Assembly: GCA_963704615.1 (NCBI GenBank)
Contig: OY969923.1
Location: forward strand, 806,001 to 870,000
Length of the DNA: 64,000 nt
Direction: 5' to 3'
Origin: Bog-756 sp963704615
Lineage (GTDB): Bacteria; Actinomycetota; Acidimicrobiia; Acidimicrobiales; RAAP-2
Made by a program: the position numbers and the translations under genes. The notes beneath the pieces were generated by a model that was not told where the DNA came from, searched no databases, and was given only the letters and a program-made list of their open reading frames with translations. Below are positions 17,618 to 26,282 of the stretch, in pieces; the first letter of the stretch is position 1, and each line of letters starts with the position of its first letter.

Positions 17618-18217
17618 CAAGTCAAGTATCACATCTGGACGAGTACCTTGTCCGACTGGACCATGGTCGCGACCGACGGGGTCAGAACCGATTGCCGTTC
17701 CAAATCCCACTGTTCCGGATCCGGAACCGGTAACGGCGCCACAGGGCCTCATTGCTGGAAAGATGATCCGGGTCCGCAGGGGTAACGTCTTGCGGCAACC
17801 GGCGATTGCCACCTTCATGAATGGATCCGCGCTTCTCCACTAAGGGCTACATTCGATTCGCCTGGGGAATTACTCCGCCCAGTCGAGTTGAGCTTCGGGA
17901 ACACCGATCGATCGGGCATGGGCCTCAGCCTTGGCCCGTCCGGCCTTGTCACCTCGCCGGTATTGAAAGACTCGCCCGGCCAAAGACGACGAACGTGTTC
18001 TCGGCTGAGCGGAAATCGCAACACCAGCTTGAGAGCCTCCTCTAGGTGCCGAAATGCCGGTCCGTATCAGGATCGGTTTGCGGGCGGCGGCGCCGCTCCC
18101 GAGAGGCAGAAGGTGCGACTGTAGAACGGCATAGGCGTGTCACGAGTCATCATTGGCGTCCGGCTGACTTCAGCGTGACACTACACAGGAGCATCGAACT
18201 GGGGTGAGCGTCGCCTC

Positions 18218-18973
18218 CTAGCGACTGAAGACGAGCATGGCACTGGTCTCGAACTGAGGCCCGTAGTCGAGTGAGGGCAGCGCTTGCTCGATCCTGGCGA
18301 AGCCCGCCTCGACGACCTCCTCGCTCATACCTTCGAACAGCGAGGTGGGACGGAGCTTCAGCTTTTTGAAGTCCTCGGCCAGGCTCGCGGAGCGAAGCCA
18401 GGTGATCTCATCACGAGAGGCGAGCGTCCACCCGGCGCTGAAGAAGTCACTCTGCACCTCTTCCTCAGACTGGTACTGCCCTTGGTGGACTTGCATCCAT
18501 TCAGGCACGACTTGCAACCACCAGACGTCGGGCATCCTGTCGGAGAAGTTCGCCTGTACAAAAACCATGCCGCCCGGCCTGACCACCCGGCGCAATTCCT
18601 GTGCAGCGCCATTCCGATCGACGACGTGGTGCCAGACAAAGAAAAGCAGCGCTGCGTCACATGAGGAATCTGGCAATGGAATGTGCTCGGCGGACCCTGC
18701 CGCATAGGTGACGGCGGGATGGCCAGCGTGGGCGACGGCTTGAGCACGCATCTTGTCAGCCGGCTCGACACCGTAGACGGGGCCGCCGAAGGTACTCGCT
18801 AGAGACGGGGTCATGCGACCGGTACCCGAGCCGAGGTCGAGCCAGGCGAGTGGCCGTCTCTTCGGCAGGTGGCGGGCGAACGCCACCATCCAGGTCTGCA
18901 GCGCATCGGGCGACAGCTGCCTGCCAGCGGTGTAAACGGCATGCTGGCGCTCGTCGTAGTCGACCTTACCCAT
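18218..18973 (-). CDS. Class I SAM-dependent methyltransferase
   Basis: A 251-residue methyltransferase of the Methyltransf_11/25 type. Residues about 40-60 hold motif I (LAWLDLGSGTGRMTPSLA), followed by VYGVEPADKMRAQAVAH, the SAM-contacting AAGSAEHIPLPDSSCDAALL and LRRVVRPGGMVFVQANF. Start ATG 18973 (MGKVDYDERQHAVYTAGR) is the conserved beginning of this subfamily. It has little similarity to the methyltransferase at 16865 beyond the fold. The acetyltransferase gene upstream is co-directional and ends 48 bases before this start, so the two may share a transcript. Confidence 0.88.
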   Translation of the reverse strand: MGKVDYDERQHAVYTAGRQLSPDALQTWMVAFARHLPKRRPLAWLDLGSGTGRMTPSLASTFGGPVYGVEPADKMRAQAVAHAGHPAVTYAAGSAEHIPLPDSSCDAALLFFVWHHVVDRNGAAQELRRVVRPGGMVFVQANFSDRMPDVWWLQVVPEWMQVHQGQYQSEEEVQSDFFSAGWTLASRDEITWLRSASLAEDFKKLKLRPTSLFEGMSEEVVEAGFARIEQALPSLDYGPQFETSAMLVFSR

Positions 18974-19020
18974 ACTGCCTCCAAGTCTGGCCTGACCGGG
19001 ACCGTCCCGCATGTCGATCG

Positions 19021-19548
19021 TCAGTTGGACGTCAACTCCCAGCAGTACCTGAACTCACCCCGATATTGAGGACTGTATGTGGCCAGCTTGCGGATCAAAA
19101 AATGCGGATTTCCGAATCCGACAGATGGACAGTCGATGCCGAGTTGCCCAGCGGCTTCAAAGCCGAATCGGCCGTAGTAGGCGGGTAATCCGAGAAGGAC
19201 GAGGAGTGGCTCTCCGATCTCTTCAGCTCCACGAAGCAGCTCATTCATAAGGCTTGACCCAATGCCCTCGCCCTGGCGGTTAGGGACGACAGCCAACGGG
19301 GCCACTCCGACGACTCGTCGTTCGTCGAGGCTTCCGTACGCTCCAAGCACATGGCCAACAACCTGCCTATCCTCGATGGCAACTAGGTCCAGCCCGGATA
19401 CGGCTGCATTGAGCAACCATGTGTTGAGGACGATGTCGACCTCTTCCTGACCATCCCGACTCGTGTCGGAAAATGCCTCCCGGACGACACCAAGGATGGC
19501 ATCGCGATCGGCGGGACGGGTCAGCCTGATCGACCAGCTTGTCGTCAT
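19021..19548 (-). CDS. GNAT family N-acetyltransferase
   Basis: A 175-residue acetyltransferase. It starts at ATG 19548 (MTTSWSIRLTRPADRDAILG); an ATG four codons earlier is possible. The acetyl-CoA-binding segment is APLAVVPNRQGEGIGSSLMN with the Q/R-x-x-G-x-G/A signature, followed by LLVLLGLPAYYGRFGFEAA. The YYGRFGF pattern places it in the YhbS-like group of putative N-acetyltransferases. The substrate is unknown. The C-terminus is short and ends QYRGEFRYCWELTSN. It is divergent from the phosphotransferase-like gene at 19678. Confidence 0.88.
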   Translation of the reverse strand: MTTSWSIRLTRPADRDAILGVVREAFSDTSRDGQEEVDIVLNTWLLNAAVSGLDLVAIEDRQVVGHVLGAYGSLDERRVVGVAPLAVVPNRQGEGIGSSLMNELLRGAEEIGEPLLVLLGLPAYYGRFGFEAAGQLGIDCPSVGFGNPHFLIRKLATYSPQYRGEFRYCWELTSN

Positions 19549-19677
19549 AGTTCTCAACACGTTGATGGCTATTCGTCAGCGGGTCAACTCCATTCTGCGA
19601 CGGCGATTACGGGGCGCGGTCTCTCAACACCGATGCACGCGACCTGACCACGCCACGTCGGTGGTCAGCCCGCAATA

Positions 19678-20430
19678 ATGACTGATATGGACGAGATAGA
19701 GGTTGAAGTCGTCACCGCCCATAACGAGCGGGCGACCCTGCGAGTCGGCGACGTCCTCCTGAAGATCGATGCTGATCAAACGCGCACCGAAGTCGAGGTC
19801 GAGGCTACGGGTATGGCGCCGATCCCGACTCCGGAGGTGCTGTGGTGGAAGCCACCTGTGCTCGCGCTCGGCGCCCTCTCCGGGACGGCGCTCGGCCGCC
19901 TCGGCGAGCCGTCGACCGCGTCGTCGGAGGTGTGGGCCGCGACGGGTGCCGCTGTCCGGATGCTGCACGACGCGCCGCTGCCTCCTTGGTCCGGCAAGAG
20001 CTTGGATGAGGTCGCGTCGCGCCTCGACGGCGAGTGCGAGTGGCTCGTCACGAACGGCGTCCTTCCCGTCGACGTGGTCAGGCGCAACCGCCGGATTGCC
20101 GAGGCTGCGCTCCGGCCGTGGACCCCGGTATTCACCCACGGCGGCCTGCAGATCGCCCGCGTTTTCGTCGAGGGTGACGAGATCACCGGCGTGATCGACT
20201 GGTCCGATGCGGGTCAGGGCGATGCCTTGTTCGACCTCGCCATCCTGACACTCGGACACGAGGAGCGCCTTGGCGACGTCGTCGCTGGTTACGGCACTGA
20301 CGTCGACCTCGATGTGATCCGCGCGTGGTGGTCGTTGCGATGTCTGGTAGCGGTCCGATGGCTGATCGAGCACGGCTTCGACCCGTCGTCACCAGGCTGC
20401 GAGATTGCCGTGCTGAGATCCCAACTGTGA
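19678..20430 (+). CDS. Aminoglycoside-phosphotransferase-like protein with degenerate catalytic loop
   Basis: A 250-residue APH/choline-kinase-fold protein. The C-terminal lobe keeps the metal-binding strand (VIDWSDAGQGDALFDLA, Asp174), but the catalytic loop expected as HGDxxxxN reads HGGLQIAR. The catalytic base Asp is replaced by Gly156 and the metal-binding Asn by Arg161. The N-lobe lysine region is also weak. The protein is therefore probably not an active kinase as it stands. Upstream and downstream genes are acetyltransferases, consistent with a resistance-type cassette origin. An intact APH-like gene lies at 22053. Confidence 0.78.
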   Translation: MTDMDEIEVEVVTAHNERATLRVGDVLLKIDADQTRTEVEVEATGMAPIPTPEVLWWKPPVLALGALSGTALGRLGEPSTASSEVWAATGAAVRMLHDAPLPPWSGKSLDEVASRLDGECEWLVTNGVLPVDVVRRNRRIAEAALRPWTPVFTHGGLQIARVFVEGDEITGVIDWSDAGQGDALFDLAILTLGHEERLGDVVAGYGTDVDLDVIRAWWSLRCLVAVRWLIEHGFDPSSPGCEIAVLRSQL

Positions 20431-20481
20431 ACCTGCACCGAGCCAGCTTCGGGCTCAGAGCGGTGCCCTCGAATCACGGGT

Positions 20482-20997
20482 ATGTGCTGCAATACACGGG
20501 TGGGTGACGCTTCCTCGGAATTGACGATCGAGAGCACTCGGGACGCAACCCTCATCGCGAACATCCACTTCCGTACAGTCTTGATCGCCTATAAGAGTTT
20601 CTTTCCACCAGAGTCCTCGGCACCCACGATCCAGGAGTTGTCCTTCGTGTGGAAGGAGCGGCTGGAGGATCCGACCGCCAGAGGTTTCGCAGCTTCACTG
20701 GATGGTCACGCCGTGGGCATGGTTGTAGTTCGCAGAGATCCCGATTTCGATCCAGAGGGGCAGCTACTGGGACTACACGTGCTTCCTCACGTCTGGGGAC
20801 GGGGGATCGGCAGCGCGCTTCACGATAAAGCGGTGGAGACCCTGAGGGATCAGCTGTATGGAAGTGCCGGCTTGTGGACGATCGCAGCAAACAAGCGGGC
20901 ACGTCGAATGTACGAGAGACGAGATTGGGTGACTGTTCCTGGAATCGAACTGAATCACGATGGGGTCAGCGAGGTTCGCTACACGAGATCACTCTGA
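20482..20997 (+). CDS. GNAT family N-acetyltransferase
   Basis: A protein of up to 171 residues with a GNAT core. The acetyl-CoA region reads LGLHVLPHVWGRGIGSALHD (V/I-x-P-x-x-x-G-x-G-x-G), followed by LWTIAANKRARRMYERRDWV, the usual strand-helix after the splayed strands. Its N-terminus (IHFRTVLIAYKSFFPPE) resembles PhnO/RimI-like small-molecule acetyltransferases. The start is unclear: ATG 20482 or GTG 20500, neither with a clear ribosome binding site. It lies 51 bases after the APH-like gene in the same direction. From 20998 to 21263 I see no gene. Confidence 0.82.
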   Translation: MCCNTRVGDASSELTIESTRDATLIANIHFRTVLIAYKSFFPPESSAPTIQELSFVWKERLEDPTARGFAASLDGHAVGMVVVRRDPDFDPEGQLLGLHVLPHVWGRGIGSALHDKAVETLRDQLYGSAGLWTIAANKRARRMYERRDWVTVPGIELNHDGVSEVRYTRSL

Positions 20998-21263
20998 ATG
21001 AGAGTGGCCTATCCCTCAACAGGGGTTTGCGGCGTGCCAAACGGCGGCCGATGGATGGGGTGCTTGCTAGCCGCAAGCATTCGGTAGTGGCCTTTGATCG
21101 ATTCCAGGTTTGGTCCTCACCGCACCAAATGACGGAGCAAGCGGGCTTCCGCGATTGACTAACAGGAGTCACCACCATGTCCCGTCGTCGGATCGGCTCG
21201 TGGAACGTAGGTATTGGCTCCGTCAGTAGATCGTTGAAACCGCGGGGTCCGGTTTTTGGCGTT

Positions 21264-21905
21264 TCAGATCGATCGGTGACCAGGCACTTGTCCACCGAGG
21301 AAGTTGCGGGTAGCGCGCTTGGAGCCGAGAACGTACAGCGCCAAATGGTCACGGTGCCGCGACAGGATTCCGAGTTCTAGTTCGCGCTCAGGTCGGCGGT
21401 TTCGCCAGATGCGCCAGACCAGCGACCATTCATCGTGCAACCGGCGTAAAGCTGACTCGTCGCAACCGTTGGGCAGCTGGAAGCTCACCGGACGCTTGCG
21501 GACCCCGCGGACGAGTGCTCGCCATGCACGGACCCACCATGGAGTATCGAGGAACACCGCCGTGTCTGCGCGCTCGAGCCGAAGGTCGAGTGTGGCGTGG
21601 TAGTTGCCGTCGAGAATCCACTTGTCGCTGGCGATCAGGTCGCGCTGTTTCTCGCGCCACTCGTCGTCAGAAGGCTCCGCCCAGCCCGGTTTCCAGAAGT
21701 GGACGTCAAGATGGATGACGGGTAGGCCAGTTTTGGCCGAGAGCGCTCGCGAGAACGTGCTCTTGCCAGATCCGGCCATGCCGGTGACCACGACGCGTCG
21801 TCCGACAGAAATCCCGGGTGGGATGTCCCTTACAGATCGAAACTCCGTGAAGCCCTCATCCGGCACCAGTGCATACTGCCGGATGCTGGGTGGACGAGGA
21901 GGCAT
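21264..21905 (-). CDS. P-loop NTPase, adenylate-kinase/topology-modulation-like
   Basis: A protein of about 213 residues. A Walker A motif (VVVTGMAGSGKSTFSRALS) is followed by LPVIHLDVHFWKPGWAEPSD and KWILDGNYHATLDLRLERAD, the hallmark of the FlaR-like DNA topology modulation/AAA kinase family. That family resembles adenylate and shikimate kinases; its true substrate is unsettled. The tail RDHLALYVLGSKRATRNFL is also typical. The frame is open up to 22091, but that extension is encoded by the duplicated segment at 21975-22098, so ATG 21905 or a start nearer the P-loop is more likely. Confidence 0.82.
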   Translation of the reverse strand: MPPRPPSIRQYALVPDEGFTEFRSVRDIPPGISVGRRVVVTGMAGSGKSTFSRALSAKTGLPVIHLDVHFWKPGWAEPSDDEWREKQRDLIASDKWILDGNYHATLDLRLERADTAVFLDTPWWVRAWRALVRGVRKRPVSFQLPNGCDESALRRLHDEWSLVWRIWRNRRPERELELGILSRHRDHLALYVLGSKRATRNFLGGQVPGHRSI

Positions 21906-21974
21906 CCCGCTACCGAGCGGTCGGGGGCCTTTTGACGACCAGGCGAGGAGTGTCCCCAAGGTACCGATCTCTGA

Positions 21975-22098
21975 GCGGGCGATCATCCCACCGTGGCTTG
22001 CCGAGTCGGTGGATTGCTGAACCCAACGCCCGTCTCTGATTAGCTGATCGGGATGGTTGAGGACCGCCAGGAACAAGAACTCGCTCGTCACGTCGCTG
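21975..22098 (+). repeat. Duplicated segment, copy 2
   Basis: The partner of 15011-15132. Here the duplicated DNA supplies ATG 22053 and the first dozen codons of the intact phosphotransferase gene. On the other strand it encodes the same SDVTSEFLFLAVLN peptide as the ABM relic. The two copies are about 7 kb apart in the same orientation. Confidence 0.8.
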
Positions 22099-23015
22099 TT
22101 GAAGGGTGGGGATGTCGCGACCCCCTGTCAGGGGTTCATCTTGGCGGGGATGGCCGTCGAACCTGGCGAGTCGGCAAAGAACTCTGGCTTACGGCATCGC
22201 ACGACGCGGTAGCTCTCGGACGCGAGAACTCCTTGCTCGCCCGCCTGGCCTCTGTCCTCGACGAGTCCGAGGCCACGTTTACTGTGCCAACCCCGCTCCC
22301 AGCTGCCAACGGAGACGAGACCCTCGTGTTAGGGGGCCTGGGATGGCGAGTGACCCGCCACATCTGCGGCCACCGTCCAGACGATGATTCCCGCGACACC
22401 TATAGGCAGTCGGCAAACACGCTTCGACAACTCCATGAGATCCTGCGCCTCCTGCCGGACAGCAGTTCCGTGGTGATGCCGTTGAGCGAACAGAGCCGCG
22501 GACTTGTCGTTCGCGCCCTCGATTCGGATTGGCAAACTCTCACAGACGATCCGACAGAACGACATGTCGTTGTGCAGATGGCGAAGTGGCTCGACCCCCG
22601 ACTCGGTGGGCTCGACCAGGTACCACATCAAATCGTCCATGGCGATTGGGCGACTCCCAACTTGCTGATGTCACGAGATAATCCTCCTCGAATCGTTGCC
22701 GTCCTCGATTGGCAATTCGCAATGATCGGTCCAATCATCGCTGATCTGGCTCAGGCTGCTTCCACGGTGTTGATGTGGTCCTCCTTCCGGGACAAAAACC
22801 AGGTGATTCGAGAGATCCTCGACGTCTACGGCGACGACGCTCAGAGGCGATTACTAGGCGTTGCGATGGGAGCCTTCTGGCATTGGAACTACTGGCGTGA
22901 TCGCGAAGAGCTCCATCGAGAGCCGCGTGCACGAGTGGCCTTCAATCGGCAGCCAGCCAGGTTACGAACTGTGCTCGCCTTCGCCCGGGAGTGGGAGAAG
23001 TCCGTCGGTTCGTAA
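22053..23015 (+). CDS. Aminoglycoside phosphotransferase (APH) family kinase
   Basis: A protein of up to 320 residues with an APH/ChoK kinase fold. The catalytic loop is intact (IVHGDWATPNLLMSRD), and the metal-binding strand reads IVAVLDWQFAMIGPIIADLA. In the N-lobe, RTWRVGKELWLTAS and LLARLASVLDE correspond to the nucleotide-binding strands. The first dozen residues (MVEDRQEQELARH) come from the duplicated segment, so the authentic start may be further in, near GTG 22097. It may phosphorylate a drug or metabolite; the substrate is unknown. From 23016 to 23210 no gene is seen. Confidence 0.85.
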   Translation: MVEDRQEQELARHVAVEGWGCRDPLSGVHLGGDGRRTWRVGKELWLTASHDAVALGRENSLLARLASVLDESEATFTVPTPLPAANGDETLVLGGLGWRVTRHICGHRPDDDSRDTYRQSANTLRQLHEILRLLPDSSSVVMPLSEQSRGLVVRALDSDWQTLTDDPTERHVVVQMAKWLDPRLGGLDQVPHQIVHGDWATPNLLMSRDNPPRIVAVLDWQFAMIGPIIADLAQAASTVLMWSSFRDKNQVIREILDVYGDDAQRRLLGVAMGAFWHWNYWRDREELHREPRARVAFNRQPARLRTVLAFAREWEKSVGS

Positions 23016-23210
23016 GGTCTCAAACAAGACCGGAAGTCGATGGGCAAACGGGCACCTCGGAAATGAGCGGGGTTCGGTGACCGTGATAGTGAGCATCCGG
23101 CACTACGTGACGGTTATGGGATGCCGGGCGGCATTCAATCGAGCTACCTCTCGCAACATTCAGCGATGGATTCCCCGTTCGAGCGCGATCACTCCCGAGT
23201 ACCGCAACGC

Positions 23211-23564
23211 TCACGTTGATACTTGATCACCCATAAGGATCAGATTCTCGACTTCGTTTAGCTTGGCGGAACTCAACGTCCCCACCTTTTCAATCAGATC
23301 CTCTTGCGACGAGGTGAAAATCCACGTGCAGTTGATGTGCCCTGGTCTGGGCAGTCCTACTCGGACGACAAAGCCATTTAGTCCGAGGTCAACTTCCACG
23401 GCCACACCCGAGATGCCTTCGTCGGCTGGCTCGACAGCGACCACACACCGAAGATCGTCGTTGTCGAGCCTGGAAAGCACGACCACTGGCCGAAGGTGGT
23501 CGAACGTTGCCGTCCAGATATCACCTCGATTGACGATCTCGTCGGTCCTGGGAGTCGGGTTCAC
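23211..23564 (-). CDS. PemK/MazF-type endoribonuclease toxin, apparently orphan
   Basis: A 117-residue protein with the PemK/MazF core. The N-terminal VNRGDIWTATFDHLRPVVVL has the conserved RG-(D/E)-(I/V)-W and RP-V-V pattern, followed by VEVDLGLNGFVVRV and the closing INCTWIFTSSQEDLIEKVG. MazF toxins cleave mRNA at short motifs. No antitoxin gene precedes it: the 130 bases upstream of its start lack a small open frame. It may be solitary, neutralised elsewhere, or domesticated. Confidence in the family is good; toxicity is inferred. Confidence 0.8.
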   Translation of the reverse strand: MNPTPRTDEIVNRGDIWTATFDHLRPVVVLSRLDNDDLRCVVAVEPADEGISGVAVEVDLGLNGFVVRVGLPRPGHINCTWIFTSSQEDLIEKVGTLSSAKLNEVENLILMGDQVST

Positions 23565-23699
23565 TGCGTCATATTAATGGCACTTCGAGTATCGCTGATC
23601 GAGCAGCCTGTGGAACCGTCCGTAGCCCGATGCGCATGTGGGATACATCCGAATCACTGAAGCGCAAGCCTGATGACCCTGAAGCAAGGCTCTACTGGC

Positions 23700-24404
23700 T
23701 CACTTCGAGGCCGTTGGTGTTAGGGAATGCACCAAGATGTCCACGACCGTTTCCTCGGCGAGAGGGCCAGGTATGGCCTCTCCTGCGGGATCCGAGAACC
23801 TATGGCGCGCGAACCACATGACGGTCTCGATAATTAGGCGGGCCGTGACAGTCGCGTCAGGCGTGGTCCGAAGTGCTCCCGAACGAGCACGCCGCGAAAG
23901 ATAGCCGGATAGCGCGGCCAACAGCGGAGCCCGGAGCTCGATACTGACCATCTCCGCTAGTTCAGGGAGTTCACGGGCAGAACGTCCGATCATGTCGACG
24001 GCCTGGCGAGTTTCCCCGGCAAGCGAGAACAGTTCCCGAACAACCTCCTCCAATTCGATCTCGGGATCCTCGTGACGGCGGCTGTGCAGGGCCTGGCGCA
24101 GACGGAGGGGCAGCGGTTCCCTTCGAATGTGCTCGGTGATCTCCTCGAGAGTGGCTTCGAGAGTTGGGGACGAGATGGGGAGCTCGTCGCCCGACGGCTT
24201 CTCCTTTAGGAGGGCTTGGCGAACCACGAGCAAGAAGAGACCCTCCTTGCCGTCCACGTAGCGGTACAGCGCTGCCTCAGACACGCCCATTTCTTTGGCG
24301 ATATCTGCCATCTGAGTCGCTCGGTATCCCCGCATCGTAAAGACGCCTAGGGCCGCTTCGACCAGTTCGGGCAGTCGATCTCGGGCCCGTTGCCGTGGGG
24401 TCAT
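23700..24404 (-). CDS. TetR family transcriptional repressor
   Basis: A 234-residue regulator starting at ATG 24404. The N-terminal HTH is clear (LVEAALGVFTMRGYRATQMA, then DIAKEMGVSEAALYRYVDGK), and the C-terminal ligand and dimer domain is entirely helical. It is divergent from the FAD oxidase gene with 46 bases between starts. That gap contains a palindrome, AGTGAG-CCA-CTCACT, which overlaps the start of the oxidase transcript. The simplest reading is local repression of the oxidase until an inducer binds. Confidence 0.9.
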   Translation of the reverse strand: MTPRQRARDRLPELVEAALGVFTMRGYRATQMADIAKEMGVSEAALYRYVDGKEGLFLLVVRQALLKEKPSGDELPISSPTLEATLEEITEHIRREPLPLRLRQALHSRRHEDPEIELEEVVRELFSLAGETRQAVDMIGRSARELPELAEMVSIELRAPLLAALSGYLSRRARSGALRTTPDATVTARLIIETVMWFARHRFSDPAGEAIPGPLAEETVVDILVHSLTPTASK

Positions 24405-24410
24405 GTCCGG

Positions 24411-24444
24411 AGTATAAATGAGTGAGCCACTCACTAACAAGGAG
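24411..24444 (+). promoter_or_regulatory. TetR operator, -10 box and ribosome binding site of the FAD oxidase gene
   Basis: A TATAAAT -10-like element (24413-24419) is followed by the perfect inverted repeat AGTGAG (24421-24426), CCA, CTCACT (24430-24435), and then AAGGAG (24439-24444) seven bases before ATG 24451. The ribosome binding site decides the start of the oxidase, since an in-frame ATG at 24418 lies before the palindrome. Confidence 0.6.
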
Positions 24445-24450
24445 TCCACA

Positions 24451-26106
24451 ATGACCGAAAGGGGAACGAGCCACATCGACTGGAGCGATCTCCAAGAGCG
24501 GGTCGGTGAGCGGCTGTTGCGAGTCCGGTCACCCTTGGAGCCTTGCGCTCTCGATAGCGACGTCCCGGCCTGTGTGGCGGCACTGCACAGCTGCCGCAAT
24601 CCCTACTTCCTTGAGGACGAACCCGGCGGCTTCCAGACAACGGGCTGGCTCGGGGCCTACGTGGCCGAACACAGCCCCTACGCCGTTGCGACCGAGTCCG
24701 CGGAGGACGTCGCAGCTGCGGTGACCTTTGCCCGCGACCACGGACTGAGCCTGGTAATCAAGGGCACCGGGCACGACTATCTTGGCCGTTCGAGCGATCC
24801 AGACTCGCTGCTGATCTGGACCCACCGTATGCGCGATATCGCTGTGCATGAGGCGTTCGTCCCAGCCGGCTCGAGCGATGTTCCGGGCCTACCCGCCATC
24901 ACGGTAGGCGCGGGTACCAGATGGCTAGAGGCTTACCAGGCGCTCGCTCCTCACGGCCGCTACGTTCAGGGAGGGGGATGCACGACAGTCGGAGCGGCAG
25001 GCGGGTTCACCCAGGGCGGTGGGTTCGGGAGCTTCTCGAGACACTTTGGAACTGCGGCCGGAAACGTGCTGGAAGTCGAGGTTGTCCTGGCCTCAGGCGA
25101 GATCCTCGTGGCGAATGCAAGGCATCACCCTGATCTCTTCTGGGCCCTTCGGGGCGGGGGCGGGGGCACCTTCGGTGTCGTGACGAAGATGACCATGCGT
25201 ACCCACCCCATGCCCACGACATTGGGTGCAGTGGCCGGCGCCATCAGGGCCAGTCGAGACGGGGACTTTCGACGGCTCATCGATGAGCTCGTACACGTGT
25301 TCCCGAAGCTCTGCGACGACCACTGGGGTGAGCAGATTCGCCTGAACGAGGACAACTCGGTGGTCTTCTCTATGGCGGCAGTGAACCTGATCGACGACGA
25401 AGCGAACGCCGTCTGGGAGCCGTTTCTCACCTGGGTCGATCGACATCCTGACTCCTTCACCAGCGACGCATTCGTTGCCACGGTGTCGTTCGACCGGTTC
25501 TGGGATCCCCAGCTGTGGGATGAGCTCGCACCGGAAATGATCTGTCACGACCTCCGACCCGGGCAACCATCCGACCGGTTCTGGTGGGCCACCAATCAAA
25601 GTGAAGCTTCGCAGTACCTCAACGCGTACCAGTCGCGTTGGCTTCCACGACAGCTGTTCGATGAAGCACCCGAGGTTATGACCGATGCGCTATTCCGAGC
25701 GTCGCGACACTGGCACGTGAGCCTCCACACCAACAAGGCTCTTGCCGGCGCATCGACAGAGGCTCTACGCAGGGACAGGACCACGTCGATCAACCCAGCC
25801 GTGTTCGATGCTGCCTGCCTGCTCATTTCGGCATCGAACCAGCGGAACGCGTTTCCTGGCATCCCTGGTGTGGAGCCCGACATCGAACAAGGCGCTATTG
25901 ATGCCCAGCACGTGGTCGAGGCAATGGACATCATTCGGACTATGGCGCCGAATTCTGGGAGCTATCTCAACGAGACCAACTACTTCGAACCCGATTGGCA
26001 GCAGAGCTTCTGGGGAATGAACTATCCGGGGCTGTTGGAGATCAAACGCCGATACGACCCGACCAATCTGTTCCGAGTCCACCACGGAGTGGGGAGTGAG
26101 AGCTAA
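24451..26106 (+). CDS. Berberine-bridge-type FAD-linked oxidase, bicovalent flavin
   Basis: A 551-residue PCMH-type flavoprotein. The FAD-binding domain shows IKGTGHDYLGRSS with His108 and VQGGGCTTVGAAGGFTQGG with Cys177, the two residues used for 8-alpha-histidyl and 6-S-cysteinyl attachment in bicovalent enzymes. The substrate domain ends with the BBE motif (YLNETNYFEPDWQQSFWGMN, then YDPTNLFRVHHGVGSE). Relatives oxidise sugars, alkaloids or polyketide intermediates with O2. There is no signal peptide. It is controlled by the divergent TetR gene. The last part, RYDPTNLF, is well conserved and the length is normal. Confidence 0.92.
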   Translation: MTERGTSHIDWSDLQERVGERLLRVRSPLEPCALDSDVPACVAALHSCRNPYFLEDEPGGFQTTGWLGAYVAEHSPYAVATESAEDVAAAVTFARDHGLSLVIKGTGHDYLGRSSDPDSLLIWTHRMRDIAVHEAFVPAGSSDVPGLPAITVGAGTRWLEAYQALAPHGRYVQGGGCTTVGAAGGFTQGGGFGSFSRHFGTAAGNVLEVEVVLASGEILVANARHHPDLFWALRGGGGGTFGVVTKMTMRTHPMPTTLGAVAGAIRASRDGDFRRLIDELVHVFPKLCDDHWGEQIRLNEDNSVVFSMAAVNLIDDEANAVWEPFLTWVDRHPDSFTSDAFVATVSFDRFWDPQLWDELAPEMICHDLRPGQPSDRFWWATNQSEASQYLNAYQSRWLPRQLFDEAPEVMTDALFRASRHWHVSLHTNKALAGASTEALRRDRTTSINPAVFDAACLLISASNQRNAFPGIPGVEPDIEQGAIDAQHVVEAMDIIRTMAPNSGSYLNETNYFEPDWQQSFWGMNYPGLLEIKRRYDPTNLFRVHHGVGSES

Positions 26107-26282
26107 GACTTGTGAAAAGCCTGCCTCAAACATGGGCCCGCGGGAGAGGACACTGCGATCGTCCAACCGGCTCAACCGCCCGCAAGCCGATCGGCTTGTG
26201 GGACGTTCTCCCGACGTGGCTCATCCGGCAATGCCCGACGGCCGGGCAGGCACGAAAAGGCGGATCGTTAGGATCAGTAGCG

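Noticed and set aside
17618..18217. Small open frames between the two methyltransferase genes
   Set aside because: Translations have no recognisable motif, no ribosome binding sites and atypical composition; treated as non-coding.
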